From Pectobacterium actinidiae (GTDB taxonomy: Bacteria > Pseudomonadota > Gammaproteobacteria > Enterobacterales > Enterobacteriaceae): a stretch of 64,000 nt of DNA. The number at the start of each line of letters is the position of its first letter. The first letter of the stretch is position 1. Shown here in pieces: positions 45,623-57,555 of the stretch. The position numbers and the translations under genes were made by a program. The stretch covers positions 2,976,001 to 3,040,000 of the forward strand of contig NZ_JRMH01000001.1 of the NCBI RefSeq assembly GCF_000803315.1, read 5' to 3'. Under the pieces are notes generated by a model that did not search any database, was not told the DNA's origin, and worked only from the letters and a program-made list of their open reading frames with translations.

Positions 45623-48354
45623 TGTGCGGCCTCCCGCAGATTTTCAACGGTTGCACCCGCCAGCACCGGCGCAATACCCGGTAAGCCCAGCGGTAAACCA
45701 ACCTGTCCCTGACTCAATGCCGCACTTAAGCGCAGTGGCAGACGTAGCGTTTGCCCTGCACAGGTCAACTCCAGCAATGTACCTGCATTCACACCCAGCG
45801 TTGCCGCATCAGCCGGGTTCACCATTACATAAGGCTCTGGCATACGCTGCTGGATCACATCAGAACGCTGTGACATTTCATCACTGCCAAACAGGTGATA
45901 ATACGGCGCAACGCGCCATTGACCCGCTTGTGGGACGAAAGCCGCAGGAATGTTATCGAAATACGCCAGCGAACCTTCTCCGGCTTCGATCATACGCACA
46001 CCCGGATCGCCATGACGCAAATGTCCGCCCACTTCGTCCTGGAATTTGTTCCAGGCTTGCGGTGAGTTCCAGCCTGGCGCCCAGGCAAACGGAATCTGCT
46101 GACGATGAGCTGTCGGGCTGTTGTTCCCTTCCATTGAGAAGGCAAACATAGTGTCTTTATCGATGGGCTGACGTGGTTCATGCACGCTGATATTGGCACG
46201 CATTGCAGTACGTCCGCTGGAACGAATCGGTGAACGTGACAGTTTCTGACCACGAATACGGAACGACGCGTCCGGCGCGGCATCTTTGATTGCAGCCAGT
46301 TGCGGCAGAGCAGCAACACACGCATCAATCACGTTATCCAACTGCGTCCAGTCAACCTGACGGCTGTTATAGGTGATATACAGCGAGTGCAGCCAGCGCC
46401 AGCTTTCCAGCATCACGACTTTGTCGTTGTAGTACGTTGGGTCATAAACCTGGAAGAAACGCTGAGCGCGGCCTTCCTGATTCACCAATGTACCGTCGCT
46501 TTCAGCAAAGCTGGCGGCAGACAGAATGATGCTGGCCTTATCCATGATGCGAGTACGCTGATGGTCAACCACAATCAGGTTCTCAGCTTTTTCCAGCGCC
46601 GCATCCACGCGAGCGATTGGAGCATGACGGTAGAGATCGTTCTCCAGAACCACCACGCTATCGGCGTTGCCGTTTTCCAACTGCGCCAGCGCATCATCCA
46701 ACGAGCCGCCGCCCATGATTGACAACCCGATGCTGTTAGCAGCAGGTGCAACAAAGGTAATACCGACGTCAGAACCGCGATTCTTCAGCGCTTTGGCAAC
46801 GTTTGCCGCAGCGGAGATCACGTCTTCGCTACCCGCATTGGTGCCGGAGATGATGAGTGGTTTTTTCGCACCAGCCAGCGCCTGTACGATGATATCGACT
46901 TTCTGATCGAGTCCCGCAGCCAGATCGGTCACTGCCGGTGCGCTGCTATCCAGACCGTGCGCAATAGCGAAACCAAGACGTGCCTGATCGGCAACTGGCG
47001 CACGGTAGTTCCATGCAGCGATGTCGTCCAGACGGGTGTTGTCGACGTTGGTGACAAACAGCGGGTGTTTGGCATGCTGACCAATGTTCATGATCGCCGC
47101 AATCTGCCAGTCAGCCACTTTCTGCGCTGCCGCCATTTCGCGGGCTTTGCCTTTAACAGCCTGACGAACGGCCAGTGCGATACGAGCCCCCGTCTGCGTC
47201 AAGTCTTCACCCAGAATCAGAACCGCATCGTAGCCTTCAATCTCACGCAGCGCTGGCGTTCTCACACCGCTTTCGCGCAGCACTTTCAGGATCAGTTGCA
47301 GACGATTTTGTTCTTCCTGCGCGATACCCGTGTAGAAGTTCTCGGCCCCCACCAGCTCACGCAAAGCGAAGTTGCTTTCAATGCTGGCACGCGGTGAACC
47401 GATACCGATCGTTTTCTTCGCCTGACGCAGAACATCCGCCGCGCCTTGCAGTGCCTGATCGGCGTTCAGCGCGATCCAGTCATCACCACGACGTTGCAGC
47501 GGCTGGTTCGGACGGTCTTTCTGGTTGACGTAGCCGTAACCAAAACGGCCGCGGTCGCACAGGAAATAGTGGTTTACGCTACCGTTGAAACGGTTTTCGA
47601 TACGGCGCAGTTCGCCATAGCGTTCACCGGGGCTGGTATTACAGCCGATGCTGCACTGTTGGCAGACGCTCGGTGCAAACTGCATATCCCATTTACGGTT
47701 GTAGCGCTCAGAGTGCGTTTTATCGGTGAAGACACCGGTCGGACACACTTCAACCAGGTTACCGGAGAACTCGCTTTCCAGCGTGCCATCTTCCGGACGA
47801 CCGAAGTAAACGTTGTCGTGCGCACCGTAAACGCCGAGATCTTTACCATCCGCATAGTCTTTGTAGTAACGCACGCAGCGATAGCACGCGATACAGCGGT
47901 TCATCTCATGAGAAATGAACGGCCCAAGATCCTGATTGCGGTGGGTACGCTTGGTGAAGCGATAGCGACGGAAGTTCTGCCCCGTCATCACCGTCATATC
48001 CTGCAAATGACAGTTACCGCCTTCCTCACATACCGGACAATCGTGCGGGTGGTTGGTCATCAGAAACTCAACTATCGTTTTACGGAATAGTTTCGCTTCT
48101 TCATCTTCAATCGCGATGAACGTTCCTTCGGTTGCTGGTGTCATACAAGACATCACCAGACGACCGCGGGTGTCTTCCGCGTTTTGGTACTGTTTTACCG
48201 CACAGAGGCGGCAGGATCCGACGCTCCCGAGCGCGGGGTGCCAGCAAAAGTAAGGAATATCAAGTCCCAGAGTCAGGCAAGCTTCCAGAAGGTTGTCTGC
48301 TCCATTTACTTCATACTCTTTGCCGTCTACATGAATAGTAGCCATAGTCAGCAT
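45619..48354 (-). CDS. nuoG: NADH-quinone oxidoreductase subunit G
   Basis: Largest peripheral-arm subunit, 911 aa from [18 protein letters not shown], with the iron-sulphur chain after NuoF. N-terminal [2Fe-2S] cysteines ([15 protein letters not shown]), the His-ligated cluster region ([14 protein letters not shown]), CIACYRCVR, and the extra N7 site CQQCSIGC...FLC found in E. coli-type enzymes. A molybdopterin-reductase-like domain without cofactor follows. The start may be 48354 or 48345. It is 177 bases from nuoF, with a hairpin between. Confidence 0.95.
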   Translation of the reverse strand: MLTMATIHVDGKEYEVNGADNLLEACLTLGLDIPYFCWHPALGSVGSCRLCAVKQYQNAEDTRGRLVMSCMTPATEGTFIAIEDEEAKLFRKTIVEFLMTNHPHDCPVCEEGGNCHLQDMTVMTGQNFRRYRFTKRTHRNQDLGPFISHEMNRCIACYRCVRYYKDYADGKDLGVYGAHDNVYFGRPEDGTLESEFSGNLVEVCPTGVFTDKTHSERYNRKWDMQFAPSVCQQCSIGCNTSPGERYGELRRIENRFNGSVNHYFLCDRGRFGYGYVNQKDRPNQPLQRRGDDWIALNADQALQGAADVLRQAKKTIGIGSPRASIESNFALRELVGAENFYTGIAQEEQNRLQLILKVLRESGVRTPALREIEGYDAVLILGEDLTQTGARIALAVRQAVKGKAREMAAAQKVADWQIAAIMNIGQHAKHPLFVTNVDNTRLDDIAAWNYRAPVADQARLGFAIAHGLDSSAPAVTDLAAGLDQKVDIIVQALAGAKKPLIISGTNAGSEDVISAAANVAKALKNRGSDVGITFVAPAANSIGLSIMGGGSLDDALAQLENGNADSVVVLENDLYRHAPIARVDAALEKAENLIVVDHQRTRIMDKASIILSAASFAESDGTLVNQEGRAQRFFQVYDPTYYNDKVVMLESWRWLHSLYITYNSRQVDWTQLDNVIDACVAALPQLAAIKDAAPDASFRIRGQKLSRSPIRSSGRTAMRANISVHEPRQPIDKDTMFAFSMEGNNSPTAHRQQIPFAWAPGWNSPQAWNKFQDEVGGHLRHGDPGVRMIEAGEGSLAYFDNIPAAFVPQAGQWRVAPYYHLFGSDEMSQRSDVIQQRMPEPYVMVNPADAATLGVNAGTLLELTCAGQTLRLPLRLSAALSQGQVGLPLGLPGIAPVLAGATVENLREAAQ

Positions 48355-48466
48355 GCTTCCATAATGGCCCGTGTTACCACGAGCGCTAATCAAAAATTCT
48401 GTATACCCTCACTTTCAAATCGCAAATGCGTTGGTTACCTGCGCCTTGAAATCTATTGGGTTTATG

Positions 48467-48490
48467 AGGGTGGCTTATTTGCGCCACCCT
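48467..48490 (-). other. Hairpin in the nuoF-nuoG gap
   Basis: AGGGTGGC (48467-48474) pairs with GCCACCCT (48483-48490). The 177-base gap holds no ORF and resembles an inserted structured repeat; other copies were not found in this window. Confidence 0.6.
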
Positions 48491-48531
48491 GCGGATACAT
48501 TCACTGCATCTCGCACGTATTGAGCGATAAC

Positions 48532-49881
48532 TTACCAGCGCTCTTTCAACAGGTTAGGCTGAATACCGCCAATCGCTTTAACATTGCCTAAATACTGTTT
48601 AGAGATACCCGCTTCGAATTCTTCCCGGAAATATTTGATGGCACTTTGCAACGGTTCGACTGCACCCGGCGCATGCGCACAGAAGGTGTTACCCGGCCCG
48701 AGGAAACGGCAAAGCTGCTCCAGCGTTTCGATATCGCCAAGCTGGCCTTCGCCCTTCTCCAGCGCACGCAGAATCTTCACGCTCCACGGCAGCCCATCGC
48801 GGCATGGCGTACACCAACCACAGGATTCACGGGCGAAGAATTCTTCCAAATTGCGCGTCAGCGAGACCATGTTGATTTCGTGATCGACGGCCATCGCCAG
48901 CGCGGTCCCCATACGGCTACCGGCTTTCGCAATGTGCTCAAAATCCATCGGCAGATCGAGATGGTTTTCCGTCAGGAAATCCGTACCTGCACCACCCGGC
49001 TGCCAGGCTTTCAGCTTCAGACCATCGCGCATGCCGCCCGCATAGTCTTCCAAAATTTCACGCGCAGTCGTACCGAACGGCAGTTCCCATAGACCCGGGT
49101 TCTTGACGCGGCCAGAGAAGCCCATCAGTTTCGTGCCTGCATCTTTACTTTTACCCGCAGACAACCCCTGATACCACGCCGCACCATGCTCGATAATCGC
49201 CGGTACGTTGCACAGTGTTTCCACGTTGTTGACGCAGGTCGGTTTGCCCCACACACCCGCAGACGCTGGGAACGGTGGCTTGGAGCGAGGGTTGGCACGA
49301 CGGCCTTCCAGTGAGTTGATCAGCGCAGTTTCTTCACCGCAGATGTAACGCCCGGCGCCCGTATGCACGAACAGCTCGAAATCGAACCCGCTGCCCAGAA
49401 TATTTTTACCCAGCAGGCCAGCCGCTTTCGCTTCTTCGATTGCGCGACGCAGATGAACGGCAGCCTCTATGTATTCACCGCGCAGGAAGATGTAACCGCG
49501 GTAGGCTTTCAGCGCAAAGGCGCTTATCAACATACCTTCAACCAGCAGATGGGGCTCTTGCTCCATCAGCAGGCGGTCTTTATATGTACCAGGCTCCATT
49601 TCATCCGCGTTACACAGCAGATAGCGGATGTTCATGCTTTCGTCTTTCGGCATCAGGCTCCACTTCAAGCCTGTCGAAAAGCCCGCGCCGCCACGCCCTT
49701 TCAGGCCAGCGTCTTTAACCAGTGAGACCACGTCATCCTGCGCCATGCCAGTTAGCGCTTTTTGCGCGGCAACATAGCCGTTTTTGCTGCGATATTCATC
49801 CAGCCATACTGGCTGTTTGTCTGCGCGTAAACGCCAGGTCAGAGGATGCTGCTCAGCAGTCAGAACAATGTCTTTACTCAT
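48532..49881 (-). CDS. nuoF: NADH-quinone oxidoreductase subunit F
   Basis: Flavoprotein subunit that oxidises NADH, 449 aa. The NADH/FMN-binding loop [16 protein letters not shown] is near residue 60, the second glycine-rich FMN segment [19 protein letters not shown] near 175, and the N3 [4Fe-4S] cysteines in [12 protein letters not shown] near 355 with a later Cys in NTFCAHAPG. It overlaps nuoE by 4 bases. Confidence 0.96.
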   Translation of the reverse strand: MSKDIVLTAEQHPLTWRLRADKQPVWLDEYRSKNGYVAAQKALTGMAQDDVVSLVKDAGLKGRGGAGFSTGLKWSLMPKDESMNIRYLLCNADEMEPGTYKDRLLMEQEPHLLVEGMLISAFALKAYRGYIFLRGEYIEAAVHLRRAIEEAKAAGLLGKNILGSGFDFELFVHTGAGRYICGEETALINSLEGRRANPRSKPPFPASAGVWGKPTCVNNVETLCNVPAIIEHGAAWYQGLSAGKSKDAGTKLMGFSGRVKNPGLWELPFGTTAREILEDYAGGMRDGLKLKAWQPGGAGTDFLTENHLDLPMDFEHIAKAGSRMGTALAMAVDHEINMVSLTRNLEEFFARESCGWCTPCRDGLPWSVKILRALEKGEGQLGDIETLEQLCRFLGPGNTFCAHAPGAVEPLQSAIKYFREEFEAGISKQYLGNVKAIGGIQPNLLKERW

Positions 49882-50423
49882 TGATACTGCTCCAATAACG
49901 ATTCAATTCCTTCCGGCGTCACATGGCTGTGGGTATCTTCATCAATCATCATTGACGGCCCCTTGTCACAGTTCCCCAGGCAGCAGGTCGGCAGCAGCGT
50001 GAAACGTCCATCAAACGTTGTCTGACCCGGTTTGATGCTGAGTTTACGCTCAAGCGCAGCCTGAACGCCCTGATAGCCATTGATATGGCACACGACGCTG
50101 TCGCAATAGCGAATAACATGACGCCCAACAGGCTGACGGAAAATCTGGCTGTAGAATGTCGCCACACCTTCCACGTCACTGGCAGGGATACCCAACAGAT
50201 CGGCAATCGCGTTGATAGCGCCATCCGGCACCCAACCGCGAGCCTTTTGCACAATTTTCAGTGCTTCGATTGACGCGGCACGGGCATCTTCGTAGTGATG
50301 TTTTTCGTGCTCAATGGCGTCACGTTCGGCGTCACTCAATACAAAAGCATTGTCTTTTGTCAGCGAATCAGCAGCAGGTTGTCCCTGAGCGTCAATATGA
50401 TCGTGATTGTTATGATCATGCAT
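49878..50423 (-). CDS. nuoE: NADH-quinone oxidoreductase subunit E
   Basis: Thioredoxin-fold subunit carrying the N1a [2Fe-2S] cluster, 181 aa. Ligands are the Cys pair in CDSVVC (near 108-113) and [14 protein letters not shown]. It is longer than E. coli NuoE (166) by a histidine-rich N-terminus ([15 protein letters not shown]). The stop overlaps the nuoF start and the gene begins 2 bases after nuoCD. Confidence 0.95.
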   Translation of the reverse strand: MHDHNNHDHIDAQGQPAADSLTKDNAFVLSDAERDAIEHEKHHYEDARAASIEALKIVQKARGWVPDGAINAIADLLGIPASDVEGVATFYSQIFRQPVGRHVIRYCDSVVCHINGYQGVQAALERKLSIKPGQTTFDGRFTLLPTCCLGNCDKGPSMMIDEDTHSHVTPEGIESLLEQYQ

Positions 50424-50425
50424 AA

Positions 50426-52225
50426 TTAGCGGTCCACATCTGACATTACGAAATCAATACTGCCGAGGTAAACGATCAGGTCGGATACCAGACATCCACG
50501 AATGACAGAAGGAATCTGTTGCAGATGCGCATAGCTCGGCGTGCGAATACGGGTACGGTAGCTCATCGTGCCGCCGTCACTGGTCAGGTAATAGCTGTTG
50601 ATGCCTTTCGTTGCTTCGACCATCTGGAATGATTCATTGGCAGGCATAACCGGACCCCAGGAAACCTGAAGGAAGTGGTTGATCAGCGTATCGATATGCT
50701 GCAACGTGCGCTCTTTTGGCGGCGGCGTCGTCAGCGGGTGATCCGCTTTGAACGGCCCTTCCGGCATGTTCTTGAGGCACTGTTCCAGAATACGCAGGCT
50801 CTGACGCAGCTCTTCAACCTTCAGCATCACGCGGCTGTAGCAATCGCTGATGCCGTCGCCTACGGGTACTTCAAAGTCAAAGTTTTCATAACCGGAATAG
50901 GGACGCCATTTACGCACGTCAAAACCAATACCTGTTGCACGCAGACCCGCACCGGTTACGCCCCAATCCAACGCTTCTTTCGCATTGTAGGCAGCGACGC
51001 CCTGAGTACGGCCTTTCAGAATGGTGTTCTGCAACGCGGATTTGACATAGGTGTCCAAACGAGCCGGCATCCAATCAAGGAACTCACGCAGCAGACGTTC
51101 CCAGCCGCGTGGCAGATCGTGCGCCACGCCGCCAATTCGGAACCACGCCGGGTGCATACGGAAGCCGGTAATCGCTTCAACCAAATCGTAAATTTTCTGG
51201 CGGTCAGTAAACGCAAAGAACACTGGTGTCATCGCACCGACGTCCTGAATATAGGTACTGATGTACAGCAGATGGCTGTTAATACGGAACAGTTCAGAGA
51301 GCATGACGCGAATCGTCTTGACGCGATCCGGCACATCAATACCTGCCAGTTTTTCCACAGCCAGTACATACGGCATTTCGTTAACGCAGCCGCCGAGGTA
51401 TTCAATACGGTCGGTATAAGGAATGTAGCTGTGCCAGGACTGGCGCTCGCCCATTTTCTCCGCACCGCGATGGTGGTAACCCACATCAGGTACGCAGTCG
51501 ACGATTTCTTCGCCATCCAATTGCAGGATAATACGGAAAGCACCGTGTGAAGAGGGGTGGTTCGGGCCGAGGTTGAGGAACATGAAGTCCTCATTTTCAG
51601 TGCCGCGCTGCATTCCCCACTCTTCCGGTTTGAACGTCAGCGATTCCATTTCCAGATCTTCTTTCTGCTTGGTCAGCTCGAAAGGATCGAATTCGGTCGC
51701 ACGCGCCGGATAATCTTTACGCAACGGGTGCCCTTCCCACGTCTGCGGCATCATAATGCGCGTCAGGTGCGGGTGGCCATCAAAGGTCATACCGAACATT
51801 TCCCAGGTTTCCCGCTCATACCAATTGGCATTCGGGAACAATTTGGTCACGGTCGGTAGATGCAGATCGCTCTCGGACAACGCGACTTTCAGCATGATGT
51901 CGCGGTTACGTTCGATGGAAATGATGTGATAAAAGACGGAGTAGTCGGCGGCAGGTAAACCTTCACGATGGGTGCGCAACCGCTCATCCATACCGTGCAG
52001 GTCAAACAGCATGACATAAGGCTTCGGCTGTTTTTTCAGGAATGCGACAACATCCAGTAATTGCTCACGCTTGACCCACACAACAGGGATACCTGTGCGG
52101 GTTGCCTGTACAGTAAATGCATCTGGTCCAAAACGGTTACACAGTTCGTCAACGACCGGATCGTTAAGGTGATCGCGGGTTTGCCAGCCTGGCTGAGCGA
52201 GATCGTGTGTCGTTAAATCTGTCAT
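50426..52225 (-). CDS. nuoC: NADH-quinone oxidoreductase fused subunits C and D
   Basis: Fused NuoC-NuoD of the E. coli type, 599 aa. The C part (about residues 1-180) has [23 protein letters not shown] and LRKDYP. The D part follows after [18 protein letters not shown] and carries [17 protein letters not shown] and [21 protein letters not shown], forming the quinone site with NuoB. The fusion is normal for Enterobacterales and is also named nuoCD. Confidence 0.96.
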   Translation of the reverse strand: MTDLTTHDLAQPGWQTRDHLNDPVVDELCNRFGPDAFTVQATRTGIPVVWVKREQLLDVVAFLKKQPKPYVMLFDLHGMDERLRTHREGLPAADYSVFYHIISIERNRDIMLKVALSESDLHLPTVTKLFPNANWYERETWEMFGMTFDGHPHLTRIMMPQTWEGHPLRKDYPARATEFDPFELTKQKEDLEMESLTFKPEEWGMQRGTENEDFMFLNLGPNHPSSHGAFRIILQLDGEEIVDCVPDVGYHHRGAEKMGERQSWHSYIPYTDRIEYLGGCVNEMPYVLAVEKLAGIDVPDRVKTIRVMLSELFRINSHLLYISTYIQDVGAMTPVFFAFTDRQKIYDLVEAITGFRMHPAWFRIGGVAHDLPRGWERLLREFLDWMPARLDTYVKSALQNTILKGRTQGVAAYNAKEALDWGVTGAGLRATGIGFDVRKWRPYSGYENFDFEVPVGDGISDCYSRVMLKVEELRQSLRILEQCLKNMPEGPFKADHPLTTPPPKERTLQHIDTLINHFLQVSWGPVMPANESFQMVEATKGINSYYLTSDGGTMSYRTRIRTPSYAHLQQIPSVIRGCLVSDLIVYLGSIDFVMSDVDR

Positions 52226-52323
52226 AAATATGTCACCACATTAAATGTGCTATTTCTGTAGCTGATAATGACCGCACACTATTATCGAGGTATTACACGG
52301 CCACCGGGTTTATCATCTACAGG

Positions 52324-52998
52324 TCAAATCTCATCAGGCGAACGCAGGTTGGTCACAGCGATTCGCTCGCCGCGTTTGCGCTCACGCTCAGATTGCATGT
52401 TGGCGCGGTAAACGCCCTGTTCACCCACCACCCATGACAGAGGGCGGCGTTCTTTACCGATGGATTCTTTCAGCAGCAACAGTGCTTGCATGTAGGCTTC
52501 AGGTCGCGGCGGGCAGCCTGGAATATACACATCAACAGGCAGGAATTTATCTACGCCCTGAACGACGGAATAAATATCGTACATGCCGCCGGAGTTAGCG
52601 CATGCGCCCATGGAGATAACCCATTTAGGCTCAAGCATTTGCTCGTACAGGCGCTGAATAACGGGAGCCATTTTGGTAAAACAGGTTCCCGCTACTACCA
52701 TGAAGTCAGCCTGACGTGGCGACGCACGCAGAACCTCAGCCCCAAAACGCGCGACGTCATGGACTGCGGTAAATGACGTCACCATTTCTACGTAGCAACA
52801 GGACAGGCCAAAGTTGTACGGCCACAGGGAGTTCTGACGACCCCAGTTAACCGTATCGTGTAATGCATGTTCCAGTTTGCCCATGTAGACACTGCGGTGA
52901 ACATGTTGCTCCAGAGGGTCGGAAACGATCTCCTGACGTTGCAGGGGATAACGGTCATTCTCACCGTCCGGCTCTATGCGGGTGAGCGTATAGTCCAT
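52324..52998 (-). CDS. nuoB: NADH-quinone oxidoreductase subunit B
   Basis: 224-aa subunit holding the N2 [4Fe-4S] cluster, the electron donor to quinone. The tandem cysteines are seen in [11 protein letters not shown], with the others in VAGTCFTKM and [10 protein letters not shown]. The 98-base gap to nuoCD holds no gene. It follows nuoA by 17 bases. Confidence 0.96.
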   Translation of the reverse strand: MDYTLTRIEPDGENDRYPLQRQEIVSDPLEQHVHRSVYMGKLEHALHDTVNWGRQNSLWPYNFGLSCCYVEMVTSFTAVHDVARFGAEVLRASPRQADFMVVAGTCFTKMAPVIQRLYEQMLEPKWVISMGACANSGGMYDIYSVVQGVDKFLPVDVYIPGCPPRPEAYMQALLLLKESIGKERRPLSWVVGEQGVYRANMQSERERKRGERIAVTNLRSPDEI

Positions 52999-53015
52999 CT
53001 TAAAATGCCTCGCTG

Positions 53016-53456
53016 TTACTGCGGATGATTGTTGGTAGTGTTGATGATGTCTGATTTAACGACTTGTCTCTTGGAACGTACCGGGGTCCAGTCAAGTGCC
53101 CCAACGCGTACCAGATAAATCAAACCAGCCAACAGCACCAAAATGAAAATGGTTGCTTCAATGAAGCCAATCCAGCCGCTTTCTTTGATAGACACAGCCC
53201 AAGCGTAGAGATAGAGGGCTTCAACGTCGAAGATCACGAAAAACATAGCGACAAGATAAAATTTAGCGGACAGGCGTAACCGCGCTGAACCTACGGAGTC
53301 AATACCGGATTCATAAGGTACGTTTTTGGCTCTGGCTTTGGCTCTCCCCCCCAGCAAGAATCCACCGGTCAGCATGAAGACGCAAAGGCCTACGGCAATG
53401 ATAAGGAATAGCGCAAACGCCCAATGATGGGCGAGGATTTCAGTAGTTGTTGACAT
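53016..53456 (-). CDS. nuoA: NADH-quinone oxidoreductase subunit A
   Basis: 146-aa, three-span subunit (ND3), first gene of the operon. The conserved loop [24 protein letters not shown] near residue 45 lies at the quinone entrance, and the second helix has [17 protein letters not shown] with the buried acidic residues. Confidence 0.96.
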   Translation of the reverse strand: MSTTTEILAHHWAFALFLIIAVGLCVFMLTGGFLLGGRAKARAKNVPYESGIDSVGSARLRLSAKFYLVAMFFVIFDVEALYLYAWAVSIKESGWIGFIEATIFILVLLAGLIYLVRVGALDWTPVRSKRQVVKSDIINTTNNHPQ

Positions 53457-54133
53457 TCTCTTTGCTTACTCATCAAAAGTGGCGGGTAACACCTCTGCTC
53501 TATTATCGGCAGTTAATGCGCCACATCGATTAAAAGGAAGGATTAATAACCACAAAAAAGCATGGAAACGTATCAGGTAAGCCTTGCTTGGTATGGTTGA
53601 GCCCCTAAATTTGTAACCTTTTTTTCAACCTTACTAAAAATAACAGTACATTACTTTACATGCACGCTGTTTTGTTAACATTTTGTGTTCTCACCCGCAG
53701 CTAAATCGAGTCAGTACTTTTGTCAATTAACCATTGTTTAGCAGCACAGGAAGCAAGTTCACTGCGTCACTATACCATTTTCACAGAAAATGCCTGTTCC
53801 CCCATGTGGTTATTAGGGGTATTTTTTGATCCAGCACACATTTTTACCAATTTAGTTAGTAAAAAAATCAAGATGATGCTGGACAAGGTTTGACGCTATT
53901 TTCCATAACATCTTTTTAAAAAAAAAGAACCGGTGTTTTATAAAGCAGATAGGGGCATGAGCCTCGCCGCGCCTAGCCTATTGATGTGGAATGGAAAACG
54001 CGAAGTGGGATCGGCGTGAAAAAATGAGGCCGAGAAGCCTCTACCGATGTGGGTTTAACACCTTATTCATAAATCATCATCATTCGGGGTGCATCCCTAC
54101 CCTCCCCGAATGATCGTTAACTCGCCATTATGA
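53457..54133. other. Intergenic region between nuoA and lrhA with nuo promoters
   Basis: 677 AT-rich bases without a gene. In E. coli the nuo promoters, with ArcA, NarL, FNR and IHF sites, lie in the matching region. I could not assign individual sites here. An inverted repeat ATCATTCGGGG (54079-54089) / CCCCGAATGAT (54104-54114) near the lrhA end may terminate lrhA, though its T-run is poor. Confidence 0.6.
54079..54114 (-). terminator. Hairpin after lrhA/hexA
   Basis: Perfect 11-bp inverted repeat ATCATTCGGGG / CCCCGAATGAT, 20 bases past the lrhA stop; on the minus strand it is followed by GATGATTTATG rather than a clean T-run. Confidence 0.5.
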
Positions 54134-55084
54134 TTAGATCGCATCCTTCAGCGATGGGTCGGAAGGCAGTTTTTCATTCACGCTGTTTGCCAACACGCTG
54201 ACAGGCGTAATGTGAGAGGGCTTCCCTGATTCAATCACATTGAAAATTGCCGTTGCCAGCTCATTCTCCTGATTAGGATTCTGGCAGAGGAAATAACGTG
54301 TTTCAGGCAATCTCGGCAACCCTTCCTCTTCGCCCAACACTCGCAATTCAGGGCTCATCATTTCCACTGACCGCACGGTAATCCCCATGCCGGCCTTCAC
54401 CGCGGCGCGTACCGCAGACAGCGTTGAAGCCACATATGCAATTCTCCAGGGGATCCCAGCGGCCGTCAGTTGCTGTGTAGCCAACGTACGGAAAGGGCTT
54501 GGCTCATCGAGAACAACCAGAGGTACAGGTTCTTGCGATCGGAACTGATAATCCGCCGCGCAATACCATAACGTTGGAGAACTACGTAATAACACATGAG
54601 GAAACACCACACCGTTCATTGTGGTAATAACCAGATCTATTTTTCCCTGATTCAACATTTCCATCATTTCAGCGCTACGTTTTACGCTGACATTGACGGA
54701 GAGTTTAGGAAATACGGATGTCACCCGATGTAAAATATAAGGAAGAATGGTGTCTGCGGTATCGTCAGACGCCCCGATGGTCAGCGTACCCTGAATATCG
54801 CTGTACATTAATGAAATACAAGCTTCATCATTGAATTGTAATATTTTTCTGGCATAACCCAGAAACTGGATGCCGTGTTCGGTCAGCAATTTATTACGCC
54901 CGTGTCGGGCAAAAAGCTCCTTTCCGATGAGTTGCTCCAGCCGCTGCATCTGTTGGCTGACAGCCGATTGGGTTCTATTGACTGCGGTCGCCGCCGCTGC
55001 AAATGTATTTAAATCTGCAACGGCAACAAACGTCCTCAGTAAATCAAGATCGAGATTAAGTACTGGTCGATTTGCACTGGTCAT
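54134..55084 (-). CDS. hexA: LysR-type regulator LrhA/HexA
   Basis: LysR family DNA-binding regulator, 316 aa. In soft-rot bacteria HexA (PecT in Dickeya, LrhA in E. coli) represses exoenzymes and motility; in E. coli LrhA acts on flhDC. The N-terminus [20 protein letters not shown] and the winged helix [20 protein letters not shown] match LrhA closely; the effector domain after residue 95 diverges more. ATG 55084 is preferred over an upstream GTG because LrhA begins M-x-SANRP. The position beside nuo is conserved in Enterobacterales. Confidence 0.93.
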   Translation of the reverse strand: MTSANRPVLNLDLDLLRTFVAVADLNTFAAAATAVNRTQSAVSQQMQRLEQLIGKELFARHGRNKLLTEHGIQFLGYARKILQFNDEACISLMYSDIQGTLTIGASDDTADTILPYILHRVTSVFPKLSVNVSVKRSAEMMEMLNQGKIDLVITTMNGVVFPHVLLRSSPTLWYCAADYQFRSQEPVPLVVLDEPSPFRTLATQQLTAAGIPWRIAYVASTLSAVRAAVKAGMGITVRSVEMMSPELRVLGEEEGLPRLPETRYFLCQNPNQENELATAIFNVIESGKPSHITPVSVLANSVNEKLPSDPSLKDAI

Positions 55085-55585
55085 ACGATTTTTCACTTAT
55101 CTATTTTAATTTTAACAAAATATTCCTGGTGTTTTATTACATGTACAGGTAATGACCGATACATTTAAAGACACTATCGCAGACGCACGATAAGGGCAAA
55201 AAAATACTTATATTTCGTTACCACTATCGCCTTTCCATTGGTAAGACATCATGTAATTAAATGACTCACCAGTCTTAATCCTTAATTCAATAACAACGGC
55301 ACCTTCCCTTTATTTCATCTTGCGAAATAAATACGCTCCACACTTAAATAAACACGCTCTCCCTGTCACCCTACTCTGGCGCTAAAAAAGTACGGTATGA
55401 ATAGTTGTCCGCCCCCTACCATATCGCACCATCCAACGAGTACACAACCATATAGTGCAGATGCGCAACCATTTGCAGCAAAAGCGATAATCATTCTTCA
55501 AAAGGTACTACAGGAGGAGTACATTAAGCAGGTTATGCTATTCCGTCTGGGAATATGCGCTCTCTGCAGAAGGTTCGTACTATTT
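55085..55585. other. Divergent intergenic region hexA-alaA
   Basis: About 500 bases with the promoters of both genes. An in-frame open extension of alaA runs back to 55397, but it has low-complexity, non-homologous translation and is treated as untranslated. No operator could be assigned by eye. Confidence 0.5.
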
Positions 55586-56800
55586 ATGTCTCCGATTGAA
55601 AAATCCAAGAAACTGGAGAACGTATGCTATGACATCCGTGGCCCAGTCTTAAAGGAAGCCAAGCGGCTTGAAGAAGAAGGTAATAAAGTCCTTAAACTGA
55701 ACATTGGCAACCCGGCGCCTTTCGGCTTCGAGGCACCGGACGAAATTTTGGTCGATGTGATCCGTAACCTGCCTACCGCGCAGGGCTACTGTGATTCCAA
55801 AGGTCTGTATTCCGCCCGCAAAGCTATCGTTCAGCACTATCAGGCGCGGGATATGCGCGATATTACGGTTGAAGACGTCTATATTGGTAACGGTGTTTCT
55901 GAACTCATCGTGCAATCCATGCAGGCGCTGCTTAACCCAGGCGATGAAATGCTGGTTCCTGCGCCGGACTACCCGCTTTGGACCGCAGCGGTTTCCCTGT
56001 CTAATGGCAACGCCGTTCACTATCTTTGCGATGAGTCCTCCGATTGGTTCCCCGATTTGGATGATATCCGCAAAAAGATCACGTCTAATACGCGCGGTAT
56101 TGTCATCATCAACCCGAACAACCCAACGGGTGCGGTCTACAGCAAAGAACTGCTGCTGGATATCGTGGCGATTGCACGCGAACATAACCTGATCATCTTC
56201 GCCGACGAAATTTACGACAAAATTCTGTATGACGATGCGCAGCACCACTCCATTGCCGCACTCGCGCCGGATCTGCTGACCGTCACATTCAACGGGCTTT
56301 CCAAAACCTACCGTGTGGCTGGTTTTCGTCAGGGCTGGATGGTACTGAACGGCCCGAAAAAGCACGCAAAAGGGTATATTGAAGGGCTGGAAATGCTGGC
56401 CTCTATGCGTTTGTGTGCCAACGTGCCAATGCAGCATGCGATTCAGACCGCGCTGGGCGGCTATCAGAGCATCAGCGAATTTATTCAGCCTGGCGGGCGC
56501 CTGTACGAGCAGCGCAACCGTTCCTGGGAACTGATCAATCAGATCCCCGGCGTATCATGCGTAAAACCACGCGGCGCGCTCTATATGTTCCCACGCATTG
56601 ATGCCAAGCGCTTTAATATCCACGACGACCAAAAGCTGGTGCTGGATCTCCTGTTGCAGGAGAAAGTGTTGCTGGTTCAGGGAACCGCGTTTAACTGGCC
56701 TTACCCAGACCACGTACGCATCGTCACACTGCCGCGTATTGATGAGCTGGACATGGCGATCCACAAATTAGGGCGTTTTCTGGGACACTATCACCAATAG
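55586..56800 (+). CDS. alaA: Glutamate-pyruvate aminotransferase AlaA
   Basis: PLP-dependent enzyme making alanine from pyruvate and glutamate, 404 aa. It begins MSPIEKSKKLENVCYDIRGP, nearly the E. coli sequence. The PLP lysine is in FNGLSKTYRVAGFRQGW (near residue 240), with NPNNPTGAVYS and ADEIYDKILYD before it. ATG 55586 is fixed by homology; the ribosome site is weak (AAGG at about 14 bases). In E. coli alaA answers to Lrp; no site is seen here. Confidence 0.94.
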   Translation: MSPIEKSKKLENVCYDIRGPVLKEAKRLEEEGNKVLKLNIGNPAPFGFEAPDEILVDVIRNLPTAQGYCDSKGLYSARKAIVQHYQARDMRDITVEDVYIGNGVSELIVQSMQALLNPGDEMLVPAPDYPLWTAAVSLSNGNAVHYLCDESSDWFPDLDDIRKKITSNTRGIVIINPNNPTGAVYSKELLLDIVAIAREHNLIIFADEIYDKILYDDAQHHSIAALAPDLLTVTFNGLSKTYRVAGFRQGWMVLNGPKKHAKGYIEGLEMLASMRLCANVPMQHAIQTALGGYQSISEFIQPGGRLYEQRNRSWELINQIPGVSCVKPRGALYMFPRIDAKRFNIHDDQKLVLDLLLQEKVLLVQGTAFNWPYPDHVRIVTLPRIDELDMAIHKLGRFLGHYHQ

Positions 56801-56942
56801 CCCAGCGGTAATCGAACCTACCCTCGCCGGGCAATCGTCGCTCGGCGAAAACCTGACCTTCGTTTGCATAATCTCCGGCAAATGCCCACAATAGACGCCC
56901 ACGATATCGCTATTTCACCGTGCTGTTGTCTGAGAGAACGCC

Positions 56943-57542
56943 ATGAATCAGAGCCACTTTTTCGCCCATTTATCTCGTCTAAAACTGATCAGCCGTTGGC
57001 CACTGATGCGCAATGTGCGCACGGAAAACGTCTCCGAGCACAGTCTTCAGGTCGCTTTCGTCGCTCACGCGCTGGCGGTAATCAAAAACCGCAAATTCGA
57101 GGGTAACCTGAACGCAGAACGCATCGCGCTGCTGGCGATGTACCATGATGCCAGCGAGGTACTGACCGGTGACATGCCGACGCCTATTAAGTACTACAAC
57201 GCGCAAATCGCACATGAGTACAAGAAGATAGAGAAGATTGCACAGCAGAAACTGGTTGAGATGTTGCCGGAAGAGTTGCAGCAGGATTATCGCATGCTGT
57301 TGGATGATCACTACACCAGCGAAGAAGAACGCGTCATCGTTAAACAGGCAGACGCGCTCTGCGCCTACCTGAAATGTCTGGAAGAATTATCAGCAGGCAA
57401 CGCGGAATTCACGCTTGCCAAGGCCCGACTGGAAAAAACATTGCAACTGCGCCACAGCCCGGAAATGGACTATTTCATGACGGTTTTCGTTCCCAGCTTT
57501 AGCCTGTCGCTGGACGAAATCAGTCAGGATTCGCCGCTATAA
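56943..57542 (+). CDS. yfbR: 5'-deoxynucleotidase YfbR
   Basis: HD-domain phosphohydrolase that dephosphorylates deoxyribonucleoside 5'-monophosphates, 199 aa, the E. coli length. Metal ligands: H in [14 protein letters not shown], the HD pair in [16 protein letters not shown] and a later Asp in [12 protein letters not shown]. It follows alaA in the same direction, as in E. coli, and faces yfbS. Confidence 0.93.
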   Translation: MNQSHFFAHLSRLKLISRWPLMRNVRTENVSEHSLQVAFVAHALAVIKNRKFEGNLNAERIALLAMYHDASEVLTGDMPTPIKYYNAQIAHEYKKIEKIAQQKLVEMLPEELQQDYRMLLDDHYTSEEERVIVKQADALCAYLKCLEELSAGNAEFTLAKARLEKTLQLRHSPEMDYFMTVFVPSFSLSLDEISQDSPL

Positions 57543-57555
57543 CGGGCTGGCTGTA

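Noticed and set aside
55397..55585. 63-residue N-terminal extension of AlaA
   Set aside because: No homology, low-complexity translation, and E. coli AlaA begins exactly at the MSPIEKS start.
55649..56437. 262-codon open frame antisense to alaA
   Set aside because: Mirror of a highly conserved gene, no homology and no ribosome site.
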